DNA of 51,226 nucleotides from Hallerella porci. GTDB taxonomy: Bacteria; Fibrobacterota; Fibrobacteria; Fibrobacterales; Fibrobacteraceae. The number at the start of each line of letters is the position of its first letter. The first letter of the stretch is position 1. Under the pieces are notes generated by a model, which saw only the letters and a list, made by a program, of their open reading frames with translations, did not search any database and was not told where the DNA came from. Location of the stretch: assembly GCF_003148885.1 (NCBI RefSeq), contig NZ_QGHD01000017.1, positions 1 to 51,226 of the forward strand, read 5' to 3'. This document shows, one piece after another, positions 33,698 through 42,262 of the stretch. Made by a program: the position numbers and the translations under genes.

Positions 33698-36600
33698 ATG
33701 GGCTGGGATTGGCTTCATAAGGTTTTTTGCGTTTGTTGCTTGTGCTTTTTTGCGAGCGCACAGGCTGCGCTTACGATTCATATTCAGTCACCGTGGCGAA
33801 ATGATGCGACGAAATCTTCATATAAGTTGCATATTTTAGGGAGCACCACTTCGTATAATCCGATTTACGAAGCGGGTTCCAATACGAAGATGAAATCCGA
33901 AGGAAATGGTTGGTTTTCTTATACGTGGGATAAAAATGTTTCGGATTTTCAAGATTGGCAAAATTTTGATGTAAAGCTTTGTCCCGATTCATCGGATAAT
34001 AATTACAACAATAATCATTGCGAGGCGTGGACGGATTCTGCGGGAAAGGCTTTAGCTTTTAAGCCGGTTTCGCTTTTTGGTTCGGACAATGAACTTTGGC
34101 TCTATACAAATGCCGACGGTTCTTTTTCTAAGTCGTATATGGCGCCAGGTTCTAAAATTGTTTGGTTTAAAAGTCCGTGGGGAAACAAAGCACTTCCGCG
34201 GATGATTTTTGGCGCGGATTCGGTGATGATGCGCTTCGCGGTGGATGATTCTTCAAAATGCGGTTGGTTTTATGGCGCATTAACTCCGGCAATGCTAAAA
34301 TCAAATGCGGTCAAGAGCGCTTACTTTGATAGGCTTTATGCGAATTATCTTGCGGTTCCGATGGAAGGAACTGTTGACCTTTCAAAGGCGCTCGCTTCGA
34401 ACGATACGATTTATGTCGATGGAACGGTGGCGATTCCGACGGCTTCGGCTAAAATAGGAACTCTTGGCGTTTGCTTTGATTCGACGAAAACTTTGCATGT
34501 TTATCATCCGTGGCGTTCTAATACCAGTTACCGCGATAGCGCTTTATACATTTCAGTCGGGAATAATATTGTCAATAATCCGAAGGCGATGGATTCAACG
34601 GGCGAAGATAGATATTGGTGGCATTATGATTTCGAAACGACGATAACGAGCAAACAAGAATGGAATTCGGCGGGCGCAACGGTAGACTTTTATCGTCGCC
34701 AAAATGAATGGCCGCAAGTTTCTTATTTCTTGCATTCGACAAAGCCGACGATTTCTTCGTTCTTCCCCACAGGAGTTTACGAAACTTGGGTTTTCGCATC
34801 GACATCGATTGATGGACGCATTGATATGACCTTTGCTCCGCTTGAAAAGAAAACGGTGCGTTTAATGAGTCCGTGGGATGATATGACGCCATCGATGCTC
34901 GTCAATGGCGATACCGTGAAAATGGGTCCGTTCTCCAAAGATACTTGTGGCTGGTATCAAGCCGCTTACTATAAACATGTCGCCGAATGGAATGTGACAT
35001 TTAAACAGACTTTTGGATTTGCAATTTATACGGCCTCGGGCACAAAAGATGGCGAAAGCATTTCGCTCGATTCGATATTTGCGCTTTCGGACACGGCTTG
35101 GGTAATGCCTTATCCGACTTCGAGCAGTAAACCGCAGTTACATACGACATTCCCAGGACGTTTGGGAATTTGTCCGACGATGCAAATTTCTGCGATGCTT
35201 GTGGACTGGGCGGGCGAATCACATCCCGATAGCATTGACGTGGACTTTGGTGGCATTTACGATGGCAACGCTTATACCGAAGTCACATTCTTAGATTCTG
35301 CTGGGAAGTTAACGACAAATCGCAAATGCGGTGGTCATGTGATGGGAATGGTAAAACCAATTCTTGGACCTTCGGGTCTTCCGGAACGCGTTGATTCGCA
35401 GGATTATCCATGGGGCAAATGTTCTGCGGCGCATGAAATTGAAAAATGGTTTGTGCCGGAAACATTAGCGGTCGATGCTGCGGGACGCAAATACACCAAT
35501 GCGGCTTGCCGCGACATCGATTTGACTTTGGATGAAGAAGGATTCTGGCTTGCGGATATTACGGAAGCGGGAAATTGTAATGATCCGGTGAATCCGGGAT
35601 TTTATCCGTTGGATGATTTTGAATATCTCGATTCGGCGAAGACGATTAAAAATCCGAAATTCGATTGGGCGGTTTCGGGCTGCATGCACAATTACAGTTT
35701 CTCAATGAAAATCTCGGCGCAGTTCCAATATGTGAAAGGGCAATACTTTGAATTCCGCGGCGACGATGATGTTTGGGTGTTTATTGATAATCGATTGGTC
35801 GTTGATATCGGCGGATGCCATAGCCCTGTGGAAGGCGCAGTGAATTTGGATACTCTCGGACTCATCGAAGGTGAAACTTATCCATTCCGCATTTTCTTCT
35901 CGGAACGAAATGCCACCGGTTCGAATTTTAAAATGCGAACATCCATCAATTTGGAAACGGAGAAGACTTATTATCCGGTTGAAATTCCGACGAAAGATGG
36001 GACGATTTCGTATGAAATTTGGCAAATGCTCGTCGATAAATCGCTGAGCTGTGATATTTCGAGCGTGGCAAAAGTCGATACAATTCCGGCGGCGTCACTT
36101 TTCATTTTGATGGGGCCAGGACTTTCTGAAGAAGGCGATACCCTTGGACCGGGAGTCAATTTCGGAGGCATTACCATTTCCGAAACGATGTCGGGCTTTA
36201 TCATTGATACCGCAGCCGTTGTGCGCTCGCGGACTCTTGCACCGGGCTCTTACACTCTCTATTTCTATTTGGAATCGGACCTTTCGCAGTCTTCGAAAAT
36301 CTATTTCACGGTTCCAGAATATCCGCTGCCGACGATCGTTTTCGCAGACACTCTGTGGAATGAAATGAATCCGGATACAGTGCGACTCGGACAATATGCG
36401 TTTATTCCGTATGCGGTAAACGTGATGGCGGTTTATATGGGAACGCCTTGCGATAGCGGCTGTGACGGCGTTCTCAAATTTTCATCAAAAGATTCGCTCG
36501 CTCTCGCCGATGCGTCGGGCGGACTTTTAGATTCTATCGAAGTGAAAAATGGACGGGCAACATTCTATGTGATGGGAACTGCTGCGGTTGAAAATGGCGC

Positions 36601-37849
36601 ATTCTCGCTTTCGAGTCCCGCATACGATAACATTTTAACTTGGTCAAAAATCAATTTGGAAAAGCCGCCAGTTCCCATTCCGAATGGCGGTTGGATGCGA
36701 GACCGCGACGGTGATGGCGTCGCAGACAGTTTGGTGCTTTCTTATGGTGAAGCAATCGTGGACGATAACGCGCCGGATTCGGTGCAGTGGCAATTCGGCG
36801 ATTCAACTTGGCACAAAGAAAATCGCAAAAGCGTAGAATCGCATCGCTATTTAGATTCGCTTCTCGTCTTTGAAAAAGATTCGCTGCTGAATTTCCTCTT
36901 TACGGGAAACACTTCGAATTCTATTTATGCGGGCAGTTACACGAGCATTTTCCACAAAACGGTGACCGATACATTAACCGGTGCAACGGATACATTGGAA
37001 TTTAAAGTGTCGGGAAAAATTCACGATAAAATTGGTCCTGTGATTACGAATGCGATTGTAACTCCGCGCAGCGAAAGCGTGTATCAATTAGCGATTGTAT
37101 TCAGCGAAGCAATTGATACGAATCAAGTTGCATTTGATTCGGTCTTCGAATTCAAAGCGTGGCGAAATGGTTCGGAATCATCGCATCAAATTTATCCGGT
37201 TTCTGGAAATCGCAAAACATCGCGTTATGAAGTTTTCTATTCCAATAAAAACGGTGTTCTCCCAACGGTCGGCGATAGCATTCGCATCGCTCCGGGAATT
37301 TTAAAAGACTTGTCACAGAATGCAGCGGCCGAAAATAATCGCTGGGTGCGCATTGTCGGCGAACAATATATTACGGTGGAATCGGCGACGGTCTTTAATG
37401 CGGACAATGAAAAGTTGATGGAATTTGAAGATTCTTCAACGGTCATTCCGTATAAAGTGGCGCTCGGACTTCCGTATGAAACAGCCGAAAAGAATATCGG
37501 ACTTCCGGGATTTTTAATTCGCTTTGACTTGGGCGAACTCGCTGCAGCACAAGGCGCAAGCGCAGAAAGTTTATACGTCAAATACGAAGCGAATTTCTAC
37601 ACGAATCTCGGCGTGTACATGAATTCTTCAAGCGGAAAACTCAGTTGCACCGATGCGATTTTCAGCGGCGATTGCATTCAAAATTCGGGAAATATTTATC
37701 TCGCTTGGAATGTTCGTAGCAACAAAGGACGCATCGCGGGCACAGGCGCTTACATCGCAAAATTGAAAATTAAAATCGGCGTTCTCGGCGGCGATAGTCA
37801 AAAGAAAGAAGTCACCCGAAGCTGGGGAATTCGAAGAATTAAAAAGTAA
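33698..37849 (+). CDS. Large exported protein with fibro-slime domain
   Basis: This 1383-aa secreted protein has a signal peptide at about 1-23. Residues 25-500 hold four related units, each opening with a hydrophobic-PW motif at about 31, 159, 270 and 391 (SPW/HPW). Units 1 and 3 resemble each other, as do 2 and 4 (both with CGW). Residues about 510-785 are a fibro-slime domain (TIGR02148) with a PA14-like core, GDDDVWVFIDNRLVVDIGG at 688 onward. Later Ig-like regions and a calcium-type motif DRDGDGVADS (about 1002-1011) follow. Fibro-slime proteins are cell-surface proteins linked to fibre adhesion. ATG at 33698 with AAGGAG is chosen over GTG 33692. The function of the PW units is unknown. 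Confidence 0.9.
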   Translation: MGWDWLHKVFCVCCLCFFASAQAALTIHIQSPWRNDATKSSYKLHILGSTTSYNPIYEAGSNTKMKSEGNGWFSYTWDKNVSDFQDWQNFDVKLCPDSSDNNYNNNHCEAWTDSAGKALAFKPVSLFGSDNELWLYTNADGSFSKSYMAPGSKIVWFKSPWGNKALPRMIFGADSVMMRFAVDDSSKCGWFYGALTPAMLKSNAVKSAYFDRLYANYLAVPMEGTVDLSKALASNDTIYVDGTVAIPTASAKIGTLGVCFDSTKTLHVYHPWRSNTSYRDSALYISVGNNIVNNPKAMDSTGEDRYWWHYDFETTITSKQEWNSAGATVDFYRRQNEWPQVSYFLHSTKPTISSFFPTGVYETWVFASTSIDGRIDMTFAPLEKKTVRLMSPWDDMTPSMLVNGDTVKMGPFSKDTCGWYQAAYYKHVAEWNVTFKQTFGFAIYTASGTKDGESISLDSIFALSDTAWVMPYPTSSSKPQLHTTFPGRLGICPTMQISAMLVDWAGESHPDSIDVDFGGIYDGNAYTEVTFLDSAGKLTTNRKCGGHVMGMVKPILGPSGLPERVDSQDYPWGKCSAAHEIEKWFVPETLAVDAAGRKYTNAACRDIDLTLDEEGFWLADITEAGNCNDPVNPGFYPLDDFEYLDSAKTIKNPKFDWAVSGCMHNYSFSMKISAQFQYVKGQYFEFRGDDDVWVFIDNRLVVDIGGCHSPVEGAVNLDTLGLIEGETYPFRIFFSERNATGSNFKMRTSINLETEKTYYPVEIPTKDGTISYEIWQMLVDKSLSCDISSVAKVDTIPAASLFILMGPGLSEEGDTLGPGVNFGGITISETMSGFIIDTAAVVRSRTLAPGSYTLYFYLESDLSQSSKIYFTVPEYPLPTIVFADTLWNEMNPDTVRLGQYAFIPYAVNVMAVYMGTPCDSGCDGVLKFSSKDSLALADASGGLLDSIEVKNGRATFYVMGTAAVENGAFSLSSPAYDNILTWSKINLEKPPVPIPNGGWMRDRDGDGVADSLVLSYGEAIVDDNAPDSVQWQFGDSTWHKENRKSVESHRYLDSLLVFEKDSLLNFLFTGNTSNSIYAGSYTSIFHKTVTDTLTGATDTLEFKVSGKIHDKIGPVITNAIVTPRSESVYQLAIVFSEAIDTNQVAFDSVFEFKAWRNGSESSHQIYPVSGNRKTSRYEVFYSNKNGVLPTVGDSIRIAPGILKDLSQNAAAENNRWVRIVGEQYITVESATVFNADNEKLMEFEDSSTVIPYKVALGLPYETAEKNIGLPGFLIRFDLGELAAAQGASAESLYVKYEANFYTNLGVYMNSSSGKLSCTDAIFSGDCIQNSGNIYLAWNVRSNKGRIAGTGAYIAKLKIKIGVLGGDSQKKEVTRSWGIRRIKK

Positions 37850-37853
37850 CAGA

Positions 37854-37879
37854 AAAAGCTCCGCGAATGCGGAGCTTTT
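37854..37879. terminator. Bidirectional terminator between convergent genes
   Basis: AAAAGCTCCGC and GCGGAGCTTTT form a perfect 11-bp stem with loop GAAT. T runs occur on both strands, so it can serve the fibro-slime gene and the ABC-F gene. Confidence 0.93.
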
Positions 37880-37899
37880 TTGATGAAAATTTTTTGAAA

Positions 37900-39762
37900 T
37901 TAAAGCGGATATTTTTTTTGCGCTTCTTCGAGTTCTGCAGAAGCAGATTCCCAAGCTTCAAAAGTTTCGTCGGTTTTCTTTTTGGCTTCTCCCAAATTTT
38001 TCGCAATTTGAGCGATGAGAGCTCCGTCATTTTTTTCGCTAGCAGCGACTAATTCTTCCTCCCACTTTTTGGCTTCGGTTTCAAATTTTTGAATTTCTTC
38101 TTCTAATTTTTTGATGCGCTTTTCAAGCGGGCGAATGACTTTGGCGCGCTCTTCCACATAAGCGGCGCGGGCGCGGCGGCTGTCTTTATCTTTTCCAATG
38201 GGAGCTGCGATTTCTGCTTTCTCGGATTTTTCATTTTTTTCAATCGCCACTTTGGAAACGGATTCGCTGCGTTCTTCAACCCAACCGACTTTGCTTAAAA
38301 ATTCGGCGTAAGTTCCTTCGAACATAAAGCATTCTCCGCCATCGAAGACGATTAATTTGTTTGCAAAAACATGCAGCAATTCTTCATCGTGCGAAACGAC
38401 AATCGCAGTTCCTTGATAATCTTCGAGAGCATCGATTAAACTTTCAATGCTTTCCATATCCAAGTGGTTTGTCGGTTCATCGAGAAGGAGTAAATTACAC
38501 GGCGTCGCTAAAATTTTTCCGAGAAGAACACGGCTGCGTTCACCGCCCGAAAGCACTTTGATTTTTTTCATGGCGGCGTCACCGCTGAACATCATTAAGC
38601 CGGCGAGACTGCGCGCCTTTCCGCGTTCTGCGCTCGTAATCGACGATTGCAATTCTTCTTCGACGGTTTTATTCAAATCCAAACGGTTAATGTTTGTTTG
38701 CCCGAAATAATTGAGAAGCACATTTGGATTTAATGAAATAGAACCGCTAATCGGTTTGAGCTCATTTGCAATTAAATTTAAAAGCGTCGTTTTTCCGCGT
38801 CCGTTTGGACCGATAATCGCAACGCGATCGCCTTTAAAAATTTCTGCGGATAAATTTTGAATTAGGGTCGGACCGTTTTCAAAATGAAAACTCAAATCTT
38901 TGACTTGCATCATCCGCTTGCCCGGAAAATCCGCTTCGTTAAACGAAAATTCCAAGTTGCGTTCGTGCTCAAGACGCGTCACTTCGCCGAGGCGTTCAAC
39001 CGCTTTAATTTTCGATTGCACCATCGCCGCTTTGCTTGCCTTAAAACGGAAACGATCGATAACGCGTTCCAACTGTTCGCGTTTATGCGCTTCATTTTCT
39101 TGCGTGCGCTGCGCCACTTCTTCTTCAATCGCAATCGTTTCTTTGAGCTTTGAAACGGGACCTTGAATTTTGCGCATTTTTTTATGGTAAATGCCCAATG
39201 TGTGCGTGCACACGCTGTCCATAAATTTACGGTCGTGAGTAATCAGTAAAACTTCGCCTTTCCAACCGCGCAAAAAACGGGCGAGCCAACGCGTCGAAAC
39301 AATGTCCAAATAGTTCGTCGGTTCATCGAGCAAAAGCATATTCGGTTCGCTCGCCAAAACTTTCGCCAAGTTTAAACGAATCTGAAAACCGCCCGAAAGA
39401 AGCATCGGATCTTTTTGCATCGATTCGGCATCAAATCCTAAACCGAAAAGAATGGATTCAACTTGGTGCGTGTCCAGCCAACCGTCTTCGTTAATTTGTA
39501 AAACTGAGCAAGCTTCTTCGTGAACAGTTTTGTGCGTAAAATTGATGTGCTGCTTCAAATAGCCGAGAGTATAATTTTTCGGAATGTCAATTTTTCCGCC
39601 GTCGATATATTCTTCGCCGAGAATCATCTTAAACAGCGTCGATTTTCCGCAGCCATTTCTGCCGACAATGCCAATGCGTTCGCGCGGACCGACCAAAAAA
39701 CTCGCGTCTTTAAAAAGGTCTTGCGTGCCAAAAGATTTCGTAATATTTTGAACTTGAATCAC
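37900..39762 (-). CDS. ABC-F family ATPase (ribosome-associated type)
   Basis: This 620-aa soluble protein has two ABC ATPase domains and no membrane part, as in ABC-F translation factors that act at the ribosomal E site. Domain 1: Walker A GRNGCGKS (34-41), signature LSGGF (122-126), LLLDEPTNYLD (143-153). The linker (about 195-275) is charged and helical. Domain 2: GPNGRGKT (318-325), LSGGE (404-408), DEPTNHLD (428-435). A C-terminal coiled coil (about 540-618) follows, as in Uup/YdiF types. The only usable start is GTG at 39762. No SD is seen; TAATTTTA lies 4 bases upstream. Whether it is a housekeeping or antibiotic-protection factor cannot be told. Confidence 0.92.
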   Translation of the reverse strand: MIQVQNITKSFGTQDLFKDASFLVGPRERIGIVGRNGCGKSTLFKMILGEEYIDGGKIDIPKNYTLGYLKQHINFTHKTVHEEACSVLQINEDGWLDTHQVESILFGLGFDAESMQKDPMLLSGGFQIRLNLAKVLASEPNMLLLDEPTNYLDIVSTRWLARFLRGWKGEVLLITHDRKFMDSVCTHTLGIYHKKMRKIQGPVSKLKETIAIEEEVAQRTQENEAHKREQLERVIDRFRFKASKAAMVQSKIKAVERLGEVTRLEHERNLEFSFNEADFPGKRMMQVKDLSFHFENGPTLIQNLSAEIFKGDRVAIIGPNGRGKTTLLNLIANELKPISGSISLNPNVLLNYFGQTNINRLDLNKTVEEELQSSITSAERGKARSLAGLMMFSGDAAMKKIKVLSGGERSRVLLGKILATPCNLLLLDEPTNHLDMESIESLIDALEDYQGTAIVVSHDEELLHVFANKLIVFDGGECFMFEGTYAEFLSKVGWVEERSESVSKVAIEKNEKSEKAEIAAPIGKDKDSRRARAAYVEERAKVIRPLEKRIKKLEEEIQKFETEAKKWEEELVAASEKNDGALIAQIAKNLGEAKKKTDETFEAWESASAELEEAQKKYPL

Positions 39763-39989
39763 GCGGTAAAATTAGAAATAAAAAAGCTTTTTTAGCTATG
39801 CTTAGGGCGCTTTGCTAATAGAAGTATTTAAAAGTTCATTTTGCAAAATAGAGAATATTCATTTTTTGAAATTGTTGAAATTTGCGTGAGATTGAGCGGA
39901 TTAAAAACAAGCAACGTAAAATCAATCATATAACATTTGACAAAAGTAACTTTTTTTTTACATAATAATAAAAATAAAGGAGCTACAAG

Positions 39990-40382
39990 ATGAATACAAA
40001 TGAAAATCCGTTTGATGAAGATTTAGAAGATGATGATCATGATTCGAAAAAAATATTTCTAGTGATTTTCTTGGTAATCATTGGTATAATCATTGTATAT
40101 TTTTCAAATATCTCAGATTCAAATGCTACTTCAAAATCGGAAACTGCTTCAGCAGAAACACGGTGCAAAGATGAAGTAGGAAGACCTAAAGCCTCAGCAT
40201 GTCGCAAAGCGTTGAGATCAAAAGGCTTTAATGTTGATAAGTATGTCAAATGGAGCGGAGCGGATAATGGTACAAATGCTGCGGTTTGCACGGCTACAGA
40301 TGCTGATGGAGTACTGTATGCATTTAATGTCGTCTTTGATGAAAAATGTAACGGCGTTTCCGTAGAACTTGCAAATTATTGA
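39990..40382 (+). CDS. Small membrane-anchored protein with four cysteines
   Basis: This 130-aa protein has an acidic cytoplasmic N-terminus (NENPFDEDLEDDDHD), one membrane helix (about 21-38) and an exported C-terminal domain of about 85 residues. The domain has Cys59, Cys71, Cys100 and Cys120, likely two disulfides, and reads RCKDEVGRPKASACRKALRS, then a VLYAFNVVF strand. I do not recognise a family. SD AAAGGAG lies 9 bases upstream. TTGACA at 39947-39952 is a likely -35; the -10 is unclear in the AT-rich run. Codons such as AGA and ATA are more frequent than in neighbours, so the gene may be a recent arrival (inference). Confidence 0.72.
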   Translation: MNTNENPFDEDLEDDDHDSKKIFLVIFLVIIGIIIVYFSNISDSNATSKSETASAETRCKDEVGRPKASACRKALRSKGFNVDKYVKWSGADNGTNAAVCTATDADGVLYAFNVVFDEKCNGVSVELANY

Positions 40383-40396
40383 TAGATTAAAAATAA

Positions 40397-40425
40397 AAAT
40401 GAGTCTGGTGTAAACAGACTCATTT
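40397..40425. terminator. Hairpin between convergent small genes
   Basis: AAATGAGTCTG and CAGACTCATTT form an 11-bp stem with loop GTGTAAA. The leftward tail is TTATTTTTA and the rightward tail only TTT, so it may be shared. Confidence 0.75.
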
Positions 40426-40458
40426 AAAAAATGAACCCCGGTGAAAATCACCAGGGTT
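40426..40458 (-). terminator. Terminator of the 44-codon gene
   Basis: AACCC-GGTGA and TCACC-GGGTT (40434-40458) form a stem with one C/A mismatch and an AAA loop. Leftward it is followed by CATTTTTT. Confidence 0.75.
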
Positions 40459-40484
40459 GCGGTTAGTGTGAATTGGGAGTGCGA

Positions 40485-40619
40485 TTATTTTTCGTCCATC
40501 CACCAAGAGCCGGCGTCTTCGTCTTCTCGGGTAAAAGTTGTCGAGAAATCTCGATCCCATGTGTATTCTTCTGTATCGAGCGCACGCTCTGCCCAGAAGT
40601 TTGTTCTTTTATCGTTCAT
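40485..40619 (-). CDS. 44-aa tryptophan-rich small protein
   Basis: This short leftward gene encodes MNDKRTNFWAERALDTEEYT followed by WDRDFSTTFTREDEDAGSWW and MDEK. It has its own near-consensus promoter, an ideal SD (AAGGAG, 6 bases before the ATG) and a terminator, which together make translation very likely. The product is acidic, hydrophilic and rich in Trp (4 of 44), with no signal or membrane segment. I know of no family for it. It could be a regulatory or stress peptide, or a small accessory subunit, but nothing in the sequence shows which. It is divergent from the GroES-like gene. Confidence 0.75.
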   Translation of the reverse strand: MNDKRTNFWAERALDTEEYTWDRDFSTTFTREDEDAGSWWMDEK

Positions 40620-40683
40620 TGTTATCTCCTTGCTGAGGTTGTCTTCCCAGCGATTTTGTCTATTATCTGAAGTAGACGCCTAT

Positions 40684-40711
40684 ATTATACATAAAATTTT
40701 CGAAAAAGCAA
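40684..40711 (-). promoter_or_regulatory. Promoter of the 44-codon gene
   Basis: Leftward TTGCTT (40711-40706), a 16-base spacer and a perfect TATAAT (40689-40684). The leader would be about 57 bases. Confidence 0.82.
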
Positions 40712-40727
40712 AGTGGCTTGTGTAAAA

Positions 40728-40762
40728 TTGACGTGAAATCGGCATAAACAATTCTAATTTTA
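40728..40762 (+). promoter_or_regulatory. Promoter of the GroES-like gene
   Basis: TTGACG (40728-40733) is followed after about 18-21 bases by TAATTTTA (40755-40762). The start codon at 40769 is 6 bases beyond, so the mRNA would have almost no leader. Confidence 0.6.
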
Positions 40763-40768
40763 CAGTAT

Positions 40769-41140
40769 ATGGATAAGAATGCAGAAAAAATTGTGATGAT
40801 CGGCGATAGAATTTTGCTCAAACCGTTAGAAGCTGCGTCCAAAACGGGCAGCGGTTTGTATTTGCCGCCAGGCGTCCGCGAAAAAGATGCGGTGCACACG
40901 GGAATCGTGGTAAAGGTCGGTCCCGGTTATCCGATTCCATCGACAGAACCCGATGCGTTTTTGAAAGAAGCCGAAAGCCCGATAAATTATGTTCCTCTGC
41001 AAGTGGAAGAAGGCGACCAAGCGCTCTATTTGCACGGCAATGCTTTTGAAATTGAAATCAACGGAGAACGTTACGAAGTCGTCGGACAAAATGCGATTCT
41101 TTTGGTCATCCGCGATGATCTTTCGGAACTCGGAGTTTAA
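40769..41140 (+). CDS. GroES-like (Cpn10) protein
   Basis: This 123-aa protein has a Cpn10 fold: IGDRILLKPLEAASKTGSGL, then YLPPGVREKDAVHTGIVVKV, VEEGDQALY, and EIEINGERYEVVGQNAILLV at the end. Residues about 54-77 (YPIPSTEPDAFLKEAESPIN) form an insert not found in standard GroES (about 95 aa). The mobile loop that docks on GroEL (GGIVL-like) reads SGLYL. No groEL is adjacent, so it is probably a second Cpn10 paralogue rather than the housekeeping GroES. There is no SD; the promoter lies almost on the start codon. The next gene begins at the base after its stop. Confidence 0.85.
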   Translation: MDKNAEKIVMIGDRILLKPLEAASKTGSGLYLPPGVREKDAVHTGIVVKVGPGYPIPSTEPDAFLKEAESPINYVPLQVEEGDQALYLHGNAFEIEINGERYEVVGQNAILLVIRDDLSELGV

Positions 41141-41914
41141 ATGACGCATTCGGTAAAGCTCCCGATTTTTCTTGCGGTCATCGCCGCATTGGTGATGCCT
41201 CTAGGAACATTTGCTTACCTCGGATTTTATGCGGTGCATTCTCTTGGAATGTTGTCGATTTTTTCGTCGTCGTTTACGCTGCTATCGCTTTGGCTTCCCT
41301 TTTTACTTTTGATTTCTCTTTGGGGAAACGCCGCCATTTTCCGTTGGCTTTGGAAATCTTTTCCCGAGGAATCTTCGGAAAAATTAACGCTGCAGCGCAT
41401 TTGGATGATTTTTATTTTCGCAACAGGAATTCTTTCTTTGCTAACGCCGCTCTATTCTATTTTCTCCGACAGTGCTGCGTTGCATGTCGCTTGGTCGGTG
41501 ATTTTCTGTTTCGAAACAGTTGCTGCGATTTACTTCGGACTTTGCCTTTTGCGCATTGCTCATGGAATCCGCCATCGATTTTTATTTGCTCTTGGCATTT
41601 TAATTTCGCTTTCTTTTGTTTCGGATTATTCGGGTTTAAAAATGTTGCAGCCGATTGTGAATGAAAATTTATCGGCGTTTGAATCCGCGGATTCGACAGA
41701 TATCATTTCATCGCTTTCGGGATTATCGCCTTCGGAATTTGAAACTTTGGACGATGAATCCATTGCAGATGTGCAAGAAATTTTCTTCTCGGTTTTTGCA
41801 ATCGCTGCGGCGCTTGTCGCTAGTTTAATCGCATTTCACGCTGCGATTTCTTTTTCATTTTTTATTCTGTTTGCGGTTTATGTTAAACATCACTCGCCCA
41901 TTAAAATTTCGTAG
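41141..41914 (+). CDS. Multi-pass membrane protein of unknown function
   Basis: This 257-aa protein has about six hydrophobic segments (near 5-28, 35-62, 84-107, 112-135, 142-156 and 220-250). Between about 165 and 215 lies an acidic, Ser-rich hydrophilic stretch (FESADSTDIISSLSGLSPSE). I do not recognise a family. CGGAG in the end of the GroES-like gene serves as SD, and the ATG directly follows its stop codon, so the two are coupled. The DUF486 gene follows after 3 bases. Confidence 0.7.
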   Translation: MTHSVKLPIFLAVIAALVMPLGTFAYLGFYAVHSLGMLSIFSSSFTLLSLWLPFLLLISLWGNAAIFRWLWKSFPEESSEKLTLQRIWMIFIFATGILSLLTPLYSIFSDSAALHVAWSVIFCFETVAAIYFGLCLLRIAHGIRHRFLFALGILISLSFVSDYSGLKMLQPIVNENLSAFESADSTDIISSLSGLSPSEFETLDDESIADVQEIFFSVFAIAAALVASLIAFHAAISFSFFILFAVYVKHHSPIKIS

Positions 41915-41917
41915 CTT

Positions 41918-42259
41918 ATGTTAAAAGTCGCAATTATTACCGCGTTAATGCTCGTCTGTTCAAATCTCTTTATGACTTTTGCGTGGTATGGGCATTTGAA
42001 ATTTTTGGGCGCGCGCCCATGGATTGTGGCGGCGGTTGCGAGTTGGGGAATTGCGCTTTTTGAATATCTCATTCAAGTGCCCGCAAATCGTTACGGTTAC
42101 ACAGCGCTCAATGTGGTGCAATTAAAAGTGATTCAAGAAGTCGTCGCTTTAACGGTCTTTGCGCCATTTGCAGTTTTTATGATGCATCAACCGCTGAAGC
42201 TCGATTATTTGTGGTCTGCGCTTTGCTTAATCGGCGCAGTTTATTTCGCTTTCCGTTAA
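41918..42259 (+). CDS. DMT-like membrane protein (DUF486)
   Basis: This 113-aa protein has four predicted membrane helices and matches DUF486 (DMT_6): TALMLVCSNLFMTFAWYGHL, WGIALFEYLIQVPANRYGY, and LDYLWSALCLIGAVYFAFR near the end. The family is related to small drug/metabolite transporters, works perhaps as dimers, and has no established substrate. It is the third gene of a short run and converges on the RavA-like gene 3 bases away, with no terminator visible between them. Confidence 0.88.
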   Translation: MLKVAIITALMLVCSNLFMTFAWYGHLKFLGARPWIVAAVASWGIALFEYLIQVPANRYGYTALNVVQLKVIQEVVALTVFAPFAVFMMHQPLKLDYLWSALCLIGAVYFAFR

Positions 42260-42262
42260 CGA

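Noticed and set aside
40441-40725. 94-aa rightward frame over the 44-codon gene
   Set aside because: The opposite strand carries promoter, SD and terminator for a short gene; this frame has none.
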